A stretch of 64,000 nt of DNA, taken from assembly GCF_010093385.1 (NCBI RefSeq), contig NZ_PDWV01000004.1, forward strand, positions 62,001 to 126,000, written 5' to 3'. This document shows positions 18,178-27,827 of the stretch, one piece after another. This stretch comes from Pseudoxanthomonas mexicana (GTDB lineage: Bacteria; Pseudomonadota; Gammaproteobacteria; Xanthomonadales; Xanthomonadaceae). A model generated the notes under the pieces. It was not told the origin of the DNA. It saw only the letters and a program-made list of their open reading frames with translations, and ran no database searches. Made by a program: the position numbers and the translations under genes. The first letter of the stretch is position 1. Every line of letters starts with the position of its first letter.

Positions 18178-19116
18178 TTACTTCAGCTTGATCTCGCGCA
18201 GGCGCTCTTCCAGATAGCCCTGCGCGGTGATCGGCTCGGGGTAGCGCTTCGGGTTGTCGGGCGTGATCGTGGACGGCAGTACGTCGATCAGGAAATCCGG
18301 ATTCGGGTGCAGGAAGAACGGCACCGAGTAACGCGGCTGGCGTGCCTGTTCGCCCGGGGGATTGGTCACGCGGTGGGTGGTGGACGGGTACACGTGGTTG
18401 GTCAGGCGCTGCAGCATGTCGCCGATGTTGACCACGATGGTGTCGGCATCGGACGTGAACGGCACCCACTCGCCCTTCTTTGAGAGCACTTCCAGGCCCG
18501 CGGCGCTGGCGCCCACCAGCAGCGTGATGAGGTTGATGTCCTCGTGCGCGCCGGCGCGCACGTTGGGGATGTCGTCGGCGGTGATCGGCGGGTAGTGGAT
18601 CGGGCGCAGGATCGAGTTGCCGGAATCGGTCTTGTCGGCGAAATAATCTTCCGGCAGGCCGATGTGCAGGGCCAGGGCCGACAGCACGCGCGAACCCAGC
18701 TGGTCCAGCGCCTGGTACAGGCCGTAGCCGTGCTCGCGGAAGCCGGGCACTTCGGCCGGCCACAGGTTCGGCGGCATCACGTCGCGGTATTCGGAATCCC
18801 CGGGAATCTCGCGGCCGATATGCCAGAACTCCTTCAGGTCGAAGTGCTTGGAGTCCTTCGCAGTCTCCACGCCGAACGGCGTGTAGCCGCGCGCGCCGCC
18901 GCCGCCGGGCACGTGGTACTTCTTCTTCACCTCATCCGGCAGCGCGAAGAAACGCTTGAACACGTCGTACGCGGCATCGATCTGCGCCTGCGGGATGCCG
19001 TGGTTGCGAATGCCGGCGAAGCCCCATTCGCGATAGGCCGCACCGAGTTCTGCGACGAACGCATCGCGGTCGGTATCGAAACGGGTGATGTCCAGCGTAG
19101 GGATTCGGGCGCTCAT
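18178..19116 (-). CDS. Isopenicillin N synthase-like Fe(II)/2-oxoglutarate oxygenase
   Basis: A 312-residue cupin-fold dioxygenase of the isopenicillin N synthase/plant DIOX-like family. The N-terminal DIOX_N domain (IPTLDITRFD... WGFAGIRNHGI) is followed by the 2OG-FeII domain. The iron ligands are His191, Asp193 (HEDINLITLL) and His248 (THRVTNP), and the 2-oxoglutarate-binding R-x-S is Arg262/Ser264 (PRYSVPFF). I use the ATG at 19116 because GGAG lies 8-11 nt upstream and the sequence before it is not conserved-looking. Substrate is unknown; despite the family name there is no sign of beta-lactam synthesis here. 74 nt downstream of glmM. Confidence 0.88.
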   Translation of the reverse strand: MSARIPTLDITRFDTDRDAFVAELGAAYREWGFAGIRNHGIPQAQIDAAYDVFKRFFALPDEVKKKYHVPGGGGARGYTPFGVETAKDSKHFDLKEFWHIGREIPGDSEYRDVMPPNLWPAEVPGFREHGYGLYQALDQLGSRVLSALALHIGLPEDYFADKTDSGNSILRPIHYPPITADDIPNVRAGAHEDINLITLLVGASAAGLEVLSKKGEWVPFTSDADTIVVNIGDMLQRLTNHVYPSTTHRVTNPPGEQARQPRYSVPFFLHPNPDFLIDVLPSTITPDNPKRYPEPITAQGYLEERLREIKLK

Positions 19117-19190
19117 GCAATCTGCTCCAGCAGGGAAAAGGCGCGGGAGGCCATGGGACCATCGCCGCGCCGAAAGTTCATTGATCCGGC

Positions 19191-20536
19191 TCAAGCCGCG
19201 GCGGCGGCGCGCACGGCGTCGGCGAGCGTTTCCAGCGTGCTCTTCACCAGCGCGTCGTCATCGGCTTCGACCGTGACACGCACGACCGGCTCGGTGCCGG
19301 AGGGACGCAGGAACGCGCGACCGCGCCCGGACACCGCCGCCTGCGCCTGCATCAGCGCGGCCTGCACGCTGGGGGCTTCGGTGGGCTTGGCGCCGTTGGC
19401 CAGCTTCACGTTGATGGTCTTCTGCGGCAGCATGGTCAGCCCGTCCAGGGCGTCGCGCAGCGTCTGCCGGCGGCGGCGCAGGGCTTCCAGCACCTGCAGC
19501 GCGGCGATGATGGCATCGCCCGTGGTGGTGCGGTCCAGGCACAGCAGGTGTCCGGAGGCTTCGCCGCCCAGCACCGCATTCCCTTCGACCAACGCCTGAT
19601 GCACGTAGCGGTCGCCCACCTTGGTGCGGACGAACGGGATTTCCAGCTTGGCGAGTGCGCGCTCCAGGCCGTAGTTGGTCATCAGCGTGCCGACCACGGG
19701 CCCACGCAGGCGGCCGCTGGCCTGCCAGTCGCGCGCCAGCAGGTAGATCAGCTGGTCGCCATCCACCGGTACGCCATCGGCGTCGGCCATCAGCACGCGG
19801 TCGCCGTCACCGTCGAAAGCGACGCCGAGGTGGGCACCGGTCTCGCGTACCTTGGCGGCGAGACTCTCCACATGCATCGAACCCACGCCGTCGTTGATGT
19901 TGACGCCGTTGGGCTCGGCACCGATGGTGATCACGTCGGCGCCCAGCTCGCGGAACAGCAGCGGCGCGATGTGGTACGTGGCGCCGTGCGCGCAGTCCAG
20001 CACCACCTTCAGCCCCTTCAGGTCGAAGCGGCGCGGCACGCTGGCCTTGCAGAATTCCATGTAGCGACCGACCGCGTCGCGCGTGCGGATCGCCTTGCCC
20101 AGCTTCTCGGACTCGGCGGTGAAGAACGGCGCATCGATCGCGGCCTCGATGGCCAGCTCCGTCGCCTCATCCAGCTTCTCGCCCTCGGCGGAGAAGAACT
20201 TGATGCCGTTGTCGTAGTGCGGGTTATGCGAGGCACTGATGACGATGCCGGCATCGGCGCCCAGCGTGCGTGTCAGGAACGCGACCGCCGGCGTGGGCAT
20301 CGGTCCCATCAGCTGTACGTCGGCGCCTGCGGCCACCAGGCCGGCCTCGAGCGCGGCTTCGAACATGTAGCCGGAGATGCGGGTGTCCTTGCCGATCACC
20401 ACGACCGGACGCGCACCGCCCGCCTTCTCGCACAGCACGCGGCCCAGGGCATTGCCCAGGCGCAGCACGAAATCGGCGGAAATGGGGCTGGTGCCGACGC
20501 GGCCACGGATGCCGTCGGTTCCGAAGTATTTGCGGC

Positions 20537-20540
<4 letters not shown>
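19191..20540 (-). CDS. glmM: Phosphoglucosamine mutase
   Basis: A 449-residue enzyme converting glucosamine 6-phosphate to glucosamine 1-phosphate for UDP-GlcNAc, the precursor of peptidoglycan and lipopolysaccharide. The N-terminal [14 protein letters not shown] is diagnostic. The phosphorylated serine is Ser104 in ISASHNP, the metal-binding loop DGDGDR is near residue 245, and the sugar-phosphate site RPSGTEP is close to the C-terminus. Length is as expected. Its start overlaps the accD stop by 4 nt, so translation is probably coupled to accD. Confidence 0.98.
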
Positions 20541-21430
<890 letters not shown>

Positions 21431-21517
21431 GCGTGGTCTTGCTGCCTGCCCCGGGAGGGGCCCAATGGATGAGCGCGGCAGTTTAGCTCAGTCGTCCATG
21501 CACAGCCGTACGGTGGG

Positions 21518-22315
21518 TCAGGCGTCCAGCGCCGCGCGCAGCGGCGCCAGGAAGGCCGAGGCGCGCGAGGGGGCGTCGGTACCGGCCTCGGCCAAGGCCG
21601 CCACCAGCGCGCTGCCGACCACCACGCCATCGGCATCGGTCGCCATCGCGCAGGCGCTGTCGGCATCCCGGATGCCGAAGCCCGCCACCACGGGGACGCG
21701 GGAGCCCGCCTGCAGCTGCTTCAGCCGTTCGCCCGCCGCGGCCGTGTCCAGGCGATCGGACGCGCCCGTCACGCCCGCGAAACTGACGTAGTACAGATAC
21801 CCCTGCGCGGTGTCGCACAGCATCCGCAGGCGTTCCGGCGAGGTGGTCGGCGACGCCAGCGCGATCAGGACCAGCCCTTCACGGTTGAACACCGCGCGCG
21901 TCTCTTCGGCCTCTTCCGGCGGCAAGTCGACCAGCAGCACGCCGTCGACGCCGGCCGCGACCGCTTCACGGGCGAAACGCTCGGCCCCATGGATCTCCAC
22001 CGGGTTCAGGTAACCCATCAGCACGATGGGCGTGGTGTCGTCCTGCTGGCGGAACACCTCCACCGCCTCCAGTACGTAGCGCAGTCCCGCGCCGCGGGCC
22101 AGCGCACGCTCGGAGCTGCGCTGGATGACGGGTCCGTCGGCCATCGGATCGGAGAACGGCACGCCCAGTTCGATCACATCCGCACCGGCATCGACCAGCG
22201 CATGCATCACCGGGACCGTGGATTCCAGCGAGGGATCGCCGGCGGTGATGAACGGCACCAGCGCCTTGCGGCCGGCGGCCTTGAGGGTGGCGAATTTCTG
22301 TTCGAAACGGGTCAT
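21518..22315 (-). CDS. trpA: Tryptophan synthase alpha subunit
   Basis: A 265-residue TIM-barrel enzyme that cleaves indoleglycerol phosphate to indole, which is channelled to TrpB. The catalytic Glu49 and Asp60 are present in VIELGVPFSDPMADGPVIQ, and the flexible loop with YYVSFAGVTGASD near residue 175 is typical. It lies 60 nt downstream of trpB with a stem-loop between them, and is probably expressed from the TrpI-controlled trpB promoter. Confidence 0.98.
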   Translation of the reverse strand: MTRFEQKFATLKAAGRKALVPFITAGDPSLESTVPVMHALVDAGADVIELGVPFSDPMADGPVIQRSSERALARGAGLRYVLEAVEVFRQQDDTTPIVLMGYLNPVEIHGAERFAREAVAAGVDGVLLVDLPPEEAEETRAVFNREGLVLIALASPTTSPERLRMLCDTAQGYLYYVSFAGVTGASDRLDTAAAGERLKQLQAGSRVPVVAGFGIRDADSACAMATDADGVVVGSALVAALAEAGTDAPSRASAFLAPLRAALDA

Positions 22316-22345
22316 CGGAAATATCCTGCAGGTCGGGCTTGTAAG

Positions 22346-22366
22346 CCCTCCCCTTCAAGGGGAGGG
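22346..22366 (-). other. Stem-loop between trpB and trpA
   Basis: CCCTCCCCTT (22346-22355) and AAGGGGAGGG (22357-22366) form a perfect 10-nt inverted repeat around one base. On the minus strand it lies 9 nt after the trpB stop and 31 nt before the trpA start. No U-tract follows, so it is more likely an mRNA-stabilising or spacer repeat than a terminator. It may be a genome-wide intergenic repeat, which cannot be tested here. Confidence 0.5.
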
Positions 22367-22375
22367 AGCAAAGCG

Positions 22376-23587
22376 TCAGAGCGAGATGCCTTCACGCGCG
22401 GCGATGGTGTGCACGTCCTTGTCGCCACGGCCGGACAGGTTGCACAGCACCAACTGGTCCTTGGGCAGCTCGCGCGCCAGTTTGATTGCCTGGGCGACGG
22501 CGTGGCTGGATTCCAGCGCCGGCAGGATGCCCTCGGTGCGGGTCAGGCGGTGGAACGCGGCCAGCGCTTCCTCGTCGGTGACGCCGACATACTCCGCGCG
22601 TCCACTGTCCTTCAGGAAGGCGTGCTCCGGCCCGACGCCCGGGTAGTCCAGGCCGGCAGAGATGGAATGGGTTTCGATGATCTGCCCATCGTCGTCGCAG
22701 ATCACGTAGGTGCGGTTTCCGTGCAGCACGCCGATGCGTCCCGCTGACAGCGAGGACGCATGGCGGCCGGTCTCGATGCCGTCGCCGGCTGCCTCGGCGC
22801 CGACGATGCGCACGCCCGGATCATTGAGGAAGGCGTGGAACAGGCCGATCGCGTTGCTGCCGCCGCCGACGCAGGCGGTGATGGCATCGGGCAGGCGGCC
22901 GTAGTCGGACAGCATCTGCGCCCTCGCCTCGCGGCCGACCACGGCGTTGAAGTCGCGGACCATGCGCGGATACGGGTCCGGACCGGCGACGGTGCCGATG
23001 ATGTAGAACGTGTCGTGCACGTTCGTCACCCAGTCGCGCATGGCTTCGTTCAGCGCGTCCTTCAGCGTCGCCGAGCCGCTGGTCACCGGCACCACGGTCG
23101 CGCCGAGCAGCTTCATCCGGTAGACATTGATCTTCTGGCGCTCGATGTCGGTGGCGCCCATGTAGACCACGCATTCCAGCCCCAGCCGGGTGGCGACGGT
23201 GGCGCTGGCCACCCCGTGCTGGCCCGCACCGGTCTCGGCGATGATCCGCTTCTTGCCCATCCGGCTGGCCAGCAGCGCCTGCCCGATGGTGTTGTTGATC
23301 TTGTGCGCGCCGGTGTGGTTCAGGTCCTCCCGCTTCAACAGGATCTGCGCGCCGCCGACTTCGCGGCTCAGGCGCTCGGCGTGGTAGATCGGGCTGGGCC
23401 GGCCGACGTAATGCTTGAGATCCTTTTCGAAGGCGGCGATGAAGGCCGGATCGCCGCGGGCGGCGTCATACGCCGAGGCCAGCTCCGGCAGCGGCCCGAT
23501 CAGCGTTTCGGCGACGAAACGTCCGCCATGGCGGCCGAAGTGGCCATGGGCATCCGGATAGGCGTGGAAGTCGGTGGCAGACGGCAT
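22376..23587 (-). CDS. trpB: Tryptophan synthase beta subunit
   Basis: A 403-residue pyridoxal phosphate enzyme that joins indole and serine to make tryptophan. The Schiff-base lysine is Lys96 in HTGAHKINN, and the phosphate-binding glycine-rich loop is [10 protein letters not shown] near residue 240. Conserved GRFGRHGG-type residues near the N-terminus appear as [15 protein letters not shown]. Length is normal. It is transcribed divergently from the LysR gene at 23683, with 95 bp between start codons, the arrangement known for trpBA and trpI in Pseudomonas. Confidence 0.98.
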   Translation of the reverse strand: MPSATDFHAYPDAHGHFGRHGGRFVAETLIGPLPELASAYDAARGDPAFIAAFEKDLKHYVGRPSPIYHAERLSREVGGAQILLKREDLNHTGAHKINNTIGQALLASRMGKKRIIAETGAGQHGVASATVATRLGLECVVYMGATDIERQKINVYRMKLLGATVVPVTSGSATLKDALNEAMRDWVTNVHDTFYIIGTVAGPDPYPRMVRDFNAVVGREARAQMLSDYGRLPDAITACVGGGSNAIGLFHAFLNDPGVRIVGAEAAGDGIETGRHASSLSAGRIGVLHGNRTYVICDDDGQIIETHSISAGLDYPGVGPEHAFLKDSGRAEYVGVTDEEALAAFHRLTRTEGILPALESSHAVAQAIKLARELPKDQLVLCNLSGRGDKDVHTIAAREGISL

Positions 23588-23616
23588 GATCGGGTCCGGG
23601 GAAATCGATGCTTCAC

Positions 23617-23645
23617 GTTATCGCACAGCGACCTTCGGGAACATC
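23617..23645 (-). promoter_or_regulatory. trpB: Candidate trpBA promoter
   Basis: GATAAC (23617-23622) is a fair -10 element; the -35 at a 17-nt spacing is GATGTT (23640-23645), a poor match, as expected for a promoter that needs an activator. Transcription would start about 23610. The palindrome at 23664-23680 would then be centred near -62. Confidence 0.45.
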
Positions 23646-23663
23646 GACTATTCGGGCTTGATT

Positions 23664-23680
23664 CGTGAGTTAAACTCACG
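23664..23680. promoter_or_regulatory. LysR-type operator, probable TrpI binding site
   Basis: Perfect palindrome CGTGAGTTaAACTCACG with 8-nt arms, containing the LysR-family T-N11-A signature (T at 23666, A at 23678) and a GTGAG-N5-CTCAC core. It is centred about -62 from the predicted trpBA start, and also covers the region just before the regulator's own ATG at 23683, so binding could both activate trpBA and repress trpI. Confidence 0.65.
23671..23676 (+). promoter_or_regulatory. trpI: -10 element of trpI, 6 nt before the start codon
   Basis: TAAACT ends exactly 6 nt before the ATG at 23683, so the transcript would begin at or next to the start codon (leaderless). It lies inside the operator palindrome, so TrpI bound there would block its own promoter. 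No good -35 match is present. Confidence 0.45.
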
Positions 23681-23682
23681 CG

Positions 23683-24573
23683 ATGGCCCGACCGCTGCCG
23701 TCACTGAATGCCCTCCGTGCCTTCGAAGCCGCCGCCCGCCTGGGCAGCGTCAGCCAGGCGGCCGGGGAACTGCACGTCACCCACGGCGCGGTCAGCCGCC
23801 ATATCCGTGCGCTCGAAGATGCACTGGGCCGTCCGCTGTTCGTCCGTGATGGGCGGGGCCTGGCCCTGACCAGCGACGGCCAGCGCCTGCGCGACAGCGC
23901 GGGCGAAGCGTTCGGTGTACTGCAGGCAGGCTGGACCGCGTTGCAGCGCGGTCCGCGCGCGGCGGCGCTGGAGCTGGGCTGCCCGGGCAGCCTGCTGGCG
24001 CGCTGGGTGATCCCCCGCCTGGAGCGCCTGGCGGCGGACCTGCCCGACCTGACCCTCCATCTGTCCGCGCAGGAAGGCGGCATCGACCTCGCGGCCGCGG
24101 GGCTGGATGCCGCCCTGCTGCTGGGCGAAGCGCCGTGGCCCGCGGGTTGGCAGGTCTGGCCGCTGGCGCCCGAGCGGATCGGCCCGGTGCTCAGTCCGCG
24201 CCACGCACGGTTCGACGTCCTGCGCGATGGGCCACCGCGCACGCTGCTGGACGAACCGCTGCTGCACACCGCCTCGCGGCCGCAGGCGTGGCCGCGCTGG
24301 CTGGCGTCGCACCAGCTGACGGACGCGCCACGCCTCGGCACCGGTTTCGATCACCTGACGTATCTGCTGGAAGCGGCGGTCGCGGGGCTGGGCGTCGCCA
24401 TCGCGCCGCGCGAACTGGTGCAGGTCGACCTCGACAGCGGCCGACTCGTCGCACCGTGGGGGTTCGCCGACACCGGCGGAACCTGGGCGCTGTGCGCGGC
24501 GCGCGGCAATCCCGATGCGCGCATTCCCCTGCTGGCCGACTGGCTGCGCCGCGATCTGCTGTCCGCAGATTAG
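23683..24573 (+). CDS. trpI: LysR-family regulator, TrpI-type activator of trpBA
   Basis: A 296-residue LysR-type regulator. The N-terminal winged helix-turn-helix reads PSLNALRAFEAAARLGSVSQ then AAGELHVTHGAVSRHIRALE, followed by LFVRDGRGLALT; this closely follows Pseudomonas TrpI from memory. Residues about 90-290 form the effector domain. In Pseudomonas TrpI senses indoleglycerol phosphate and activates trpBA; the divergent position next to trpBA supports the same role here. Its stop codon overlaps the convergent trpF stop by 4 nt. The alternative is a GcvA-type regulator, which has a similar N-terminus, but the context favours TrpI. Confidence 0.8.
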   Translation: MARPLPSLNALRAFEAAARLGSVSQAAGELHVTHGAVSRHIRALEDALGRPLFVRDGRGLALTSDGQRLRDSAGEAFGVLQAGWTALQRGPRAAALELGCPGSLLARWVIPRLERLAADLPDLTLHLSAQEGGIDLAAAGLDAALLLGEAPWPAGWQVWPLAPERIGPVLSPRHARFDVLRDGPPRTLLDEPLLHTASRPQAWPRWLASHQLTDAPRLGTGFDHLTYLLEAAVAGLGVAIAPRELVQVDLDSGRLVAPWGFADTGGTWALCAARGNPDARIPLLADWLRRDLLSAD

Positions 24574-25202
24574 CCGCGGGTGTCGGCGATGCGGACCGCG
24601 TCGACGAAGCGCCGCATCTTCTCCGGATCCTTCTCGCCGGGCGCGGTCTCGATCCCGCTGGACACGTCCACTCCCCACGGATGTGCGGTGCGCAGCGCAA
24701 GCCCGACGTTGTCGGGCGACAGGCCTCCGGCCAGCAGGCACGGCCGGTCGGTGACCTCCGGCATCTGCCGCCAGTCGAACCGCTGTCCGCTGCCTCCCTG
24801 CTCGCCGGCCGCGTGACCGTCGAACAGGAAACCGCTCGCGTTCGGGTAGGCCGCCAGGCTGGCGAAGGCGCCCCCTTCCTGCCCGCCCATCGCGATCGCC
24901 TTCCAGAACGGCCGATGGAACGAACCGGCGAACGCGTCGTCCTCGCCGCCGTGGAACTGCAGCACGTCCGGCTGCAGGGATTCGACGATCTGCTCAATCT
25001 CGGTCCGCGGATTGTCCATCACCAGCGCCACCACGCCGATTTCCTCCGGGACCAGGTCGCGCAGCATGCGCGCCTGGCCCAGCAGCAGCCGGCGCGGGCT
25101 GCGCGGCGCGAACACCAGGCCGATGTAGTCCGCACCCAGCTCCACCGCCAGGCGGACATCCTCGGCGCGGGTCAGCCCGCAGAACTTGATGCGCGTATGC
25201 AT
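24570..25202 (-). CDS. trpF: Phosphoribosylanthranilate isomerase
   Basis: A 210-residue TIM-barrel enzyme catalysing the Amadori rearrangement of phosphoribosylanthranilate in tryptophan synthesis. The catalytic cysteine is Cys8 in IKFCGLT, the general acid aspartate is in FLFDGHAAGE near residue 128, and the phosphate-binding LAGGLSPDN and GVDVSSGIE motifs follow. It is the last gene of a truA-trpF string (22 nt gap) and converges on trpI with overlapping stop codons, leaving no space for a terminator. Confidence 0.97.
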   Translation of the reverse strand: MHTRIKFCGLTRAEDVRLAVELGADYIGLVFAPRSPRRLLLGQARMLRDLVPEEIGVVALVMDNPRTEIEQIVESLQPDVLQFHGGEDDAFAGSFHRPFWKAIAMGGQEGGAFASLAAYPNASGFLFDGHAAGEQGGSGQRFDWRQMPEVTDRPCLLAGGLSPDNVGLALRTAHPWGVDVSSGIETAPGEKDPEKMRRFVDAVRIADTRG

Positions 25203-25224
25203 GGCGGAAGGGTAACCCGGCGGC

Positions 25225-26028
25225 TCAGCCGATGGCGGCAGGCAGGGTCACTTCCGACGGCAGGCCCCATTCGGCCGGATACAGCGGACTGACGAACACC
25301 AGGCCGTCCGGCGGCGCGGTCGGCCCGGCGACGGTGCGGTCGCGACCGGTCAGCAGTTCACCGATCCAGCCCTCCGGCCGTTCGCCGCGCCCCACCACCA
25401 GCAGCGAACCGACGATGTTGCGCACCATGTGATGCAGGAACGCATTGGCCTGCACCTCGACGACCACGCGCTCGCCCTGGCGCACAACGGAGATCGCGTG
25501 CAGGTTGCGCATCGCGTGCGGCGACTGGCAGTGCACGGTGCGGAAGGCGCTGAAATCGTTCTCGCCGACCAGCACCTGGGCGGCACGGTGCATGGCGTCG
25601 GCGTCCAGCGGCATCCTTTCCCAGCTCAGGTATTGGCGCTCCAGCGCCGGGCGCGCCAGCCGGTTCACCAGCGTGTAGCGATAGCGCCGCGCGCGCGCGG
25701 AGAACCGCGCATGGAAATCATCGGCCACGGGTTGGCACCAGCGTACGCAGACCGCCGGCGGCAGGCGCGCCGTGGCGCCCAGCAACCAGCCGCGCGGCGT
25801 GCGCGCGGCATCGCTGTCGAAGTGGACGACCTGGCACTGCGCATGCACCCCGGCATCGGTACGGCCGGCGCAGATGGTGTCCACCTGGGCGTCGGCTACC
25901 GACGACAGTGCGCCTTCCAGCGCCGCCTGCACCGTGCTGGTGTCGTCGGGCGTGCCGGACTTGCTCAGCCGTTGCCATCCCAGAAAACCGCCGCCGTCGT
26001 ACTCGACGCCCAGCGCGTAGCGCGTCAC
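25225..26028 (-). CDS. truA: tRNA pseudouridine(38-40) synthase
   Basis: A 267-residue enzyme that isomerises uridines 38-40 in the tRNA anticodon stem-loop. The catalytic aspartate lies in [11 protein letters not shown] near residue 55, and [11 protein letters not shown] and [14 protein letters not shown] are typical TruA stretches. The start is GTG (26028), giving [12 protein letters not shown], the usual N-terminus. It sits 18 nt after fimV and 22 nt before trpF, matching the fimV-truA-trpF order known in Pseudomonas. Confidence 0.97.
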   Translation of the reverse strand: MTRYALGVEYDGGGFLGWQRLSKSGTPDDTSTVQAALEGALSSVADAQVDTICAGRTDAGVHAQCQVVHFDSDAARTPRGWLLGATARLPPAVCVRWCQPVADDFHARFSARARRYRYTLVNRLARPALERQYLSWERMPLDADAMHRAAQVLVGENDFSAFRTVHCQSPHAMRNLHAISVVRQGERVVVEVQANAFLHHMVRNIVGSLLVVGRGERPEGWIGELLTGRDRTVAGPTAPPDGLVFVSPLYPAEWGLPSEVTLPAAIG

Positions 26029-26046
26029 GACATCACTCCGCGCCCG

Positions 26047-27789
26047 TCATCCGATCTCGCGCAGCAGCTGCAGCGCCTCGTCGCGCGCCGCCGCGTCGTG
26101 GCGGGCGGCGACCTCGTTCAACAGATCGCGCGCGGTCGCCACATCGCCCAGGTCCAGATAGGCCACCGCCAGTTCCAGTCGATCACGACCGGCAGGCGCC
26201 TGCGGCGAGGTCACCGGAGCAGCAGGCGCCGTGCCGCCGCCGGCATGCCAGGTGGGGCCCGTCGCAGGTGCAGGCTTCGGCGATGATGTGGGCGCTGCGG
26301 CGACCGGCACGCTGACCGCCGGCTCGAGCACCGGACTGGGCGCGGGCTCCGCTTCCGGCGTGGCCGCCTGCGGTATCGCGGCGGCCAGTTCCGCGGCACG
26401 GCTGTCCGCCGGCGCATGGCCGAACACGGGGTTGCGGGGCACCGGTGCTGGCGCAATGCGCTGGCGGCGCTGCGCGAAACCCCACGCCAGCGCCCCGACG
26501 AACAGCAGGCCGAAGCCCGCCCACGCCCAGACCGGGACGCCGCCCTCGCTGCCATTGCCCTGCGCCAGGCGCTGCTGCGCCGCGGCGAGGTCGCTGTCCT
26601 TCATGGCCAGCAGCTTCTCCTGCTGGGCCTTGAGCTTTTCCAGTTCCGCCACCTGCGAGCGCAGTTCCTGCACCTCGGCTTCCCGCGCGGCCAGGTCTTC
26701 CTTCGATTGCTGCAGCTGTTCGTTCGCCAACATCTCGCCCTCACCGCCGGCACTCACGCCGGACTGCGTTCCAGAACCCGACGTGCCAGCGGCCGCGGGA
26801 GCGATTTCAAGGCGCGCGTCGGCCACAGGCGCGGTGCGCGGTGCCGGCGGCGCGGTCGTCGCCGCAGGCGCGGGCTCGACCACCGCGGCCGGCTGCGGGA
26901 TCGGCGCGCGCGCGCGTCGCCACTCGGCGATCTGGCTGCGGACCAGAGCGGCGGCCTCGTCCTCGAGGATGGTCTGCGCCTCGGCCGACTCCGGCACACG
27001 CAGCACCGCGCCCTGCTTGAGCAGGTTGATGTTGCCGTTGATGAAGGCCTCGGGGTTGGCGCGCAGCAGCGCGACCATGGCCTGGTCCAGGGTGTAGCCC
27101 TGCGCGCGCGCCAGCGGCGCGGCCACCTGCGACAGCGATTGTCCACGGCGCACGGGCGCCAGCGCATCGCCCGGCGCGACCTGCGGGGCCGGCGCAGCGG
27201 CAACAGGTGCGGGCGCGGGCGCGCGAGGTGGCGCGGGCAGCGGTGCCCGTTCGGCCGGGACGGATTCCGGCGGGGTGGCCACGACAGGCTGGGCAGGCCG
27301 GGCAATGGTATCCGTGGGCGCGGCGACCGGCGCATCGATTACCGGCTGACCGGTCGCCGCCAGCGTGCCCGGCGCGCTGACCAGCGCGGAGTACTCGCGT
27401 ACCAGACGGCCCTGACCCCAGTCGACTTCAATCAGGAAATTGACCGCCGGCACATCCACCGGCGTGCGGCTGGTGACGCGCACGACCGGACGGCCGGCTT
27501 CATCCAGCGCGACGCTGAAGTCCAGTTCGTTGACCAGCCCCTGCGGGCGCGGCAGACCTACGCGCTCGAACGTCGTCGGCGACGCCAGACGCGCACGCAG
27601 CTGCTCCAGCTCGCCCGGCTCGCTGGAAATGATCGGAATCTCGGCCAGCAGCGGCTGGCCGGGTTGCGATTTGACCTTGATCTCCCCCAGGCCGAGCGCG
27701 AGGGCGGCATTGCTCAGCAATGCCAGCCCCAGCCCGATCATGCCGGCCAGGCGGAGTCTTGCCGTCCGAGGTCTGTGCTTCGGTTTCAC
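26047..27789 (-). CDS. fimV: FimV-like pilus assembly / polar hub protein
   Basis: A 580-residue protein related to FimV, which binds peptidoglycan and helps place type IV pili and polar complexes. In order: a signal peptide ending near ALLSNAALA, a FimV N-terminal domain (LGLGEIKVKSQPGQPLLAEI and following, about residues 30-135), a Pro/Ala-rich linker, a LysM domain starting VRRGQSLSQVA near residue 220, a coiled coil (EDLAAREAEVQELRSQVAEL onward), one membrane helix (VPVWAWAGFGLLFVGALAWG), and a C-terminal TPR-like FimV motif (LAVAYLDLGDVATARDLL). GTG at 27789 follows GGGGAAGGG. Shorter than P. aeruginosa FimV (about 920). Confidence 0.88.
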   Translation of the reverse strand: MKPKHRPRTARLRLAGMIGLGLALLSNAALALGLGEIKVKSQPGQPLLAEIPIISSEPGELEQLRARLASPTTFERVGLPRPQGLVNELDFSVALDEAGRPVVRVTSRTPVDVPAVNFLIEVDWGQGRLVREYSALVSAPGTLAATGQPVIDAPVAAPTDTIARPAQPVVATPPESVPAERAPLPAPPRAPAPAPVAAAPAPQVAPGDALAPVRRGQSLSQVAAPLARAQGYTLDQAMVALLRANPEAFINGNINLLKQGAVLRVPESAEAQTILEDEAAALVRSQIAEWRRARAPIPQPAAVVEPAPAATTAPPAPRTAPVADARLEIAPAAAGTSGSGTQSGVSAGGEGEMLANEQLQQSKEDLAAREAEVQELRSQVAELEKLKAQQEKLLAMKDSDLAAAQQRLAQGNGSEGGVPVWAWAGFGLLFVGALAWGFAQRRQRIAPAPVPRNPVFGHAPADSRAAELAAAIPQAATPEAEPAPSPVLEPAVSVPVAAAPTSSPKPAPATGPTWHAGGGTAPAAPVTSPQAPAGRDRLELAVAYLDLGDVATARDLLNEVAARHDAAARDEALQLLREIG

Positions 27790-27827
27790 GGCCCTTCCCC
27801 ATGTTTCCCGGGCACGACTATAGCCGC

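Noticed and set aside
18178-19116. Beta-lactam biosynthesis from the isopenicillin N synthase-like gene
   Set aside because: The family is broad, no other biosynthetic genes are nearby, and its neighbours are housekeeping genes.
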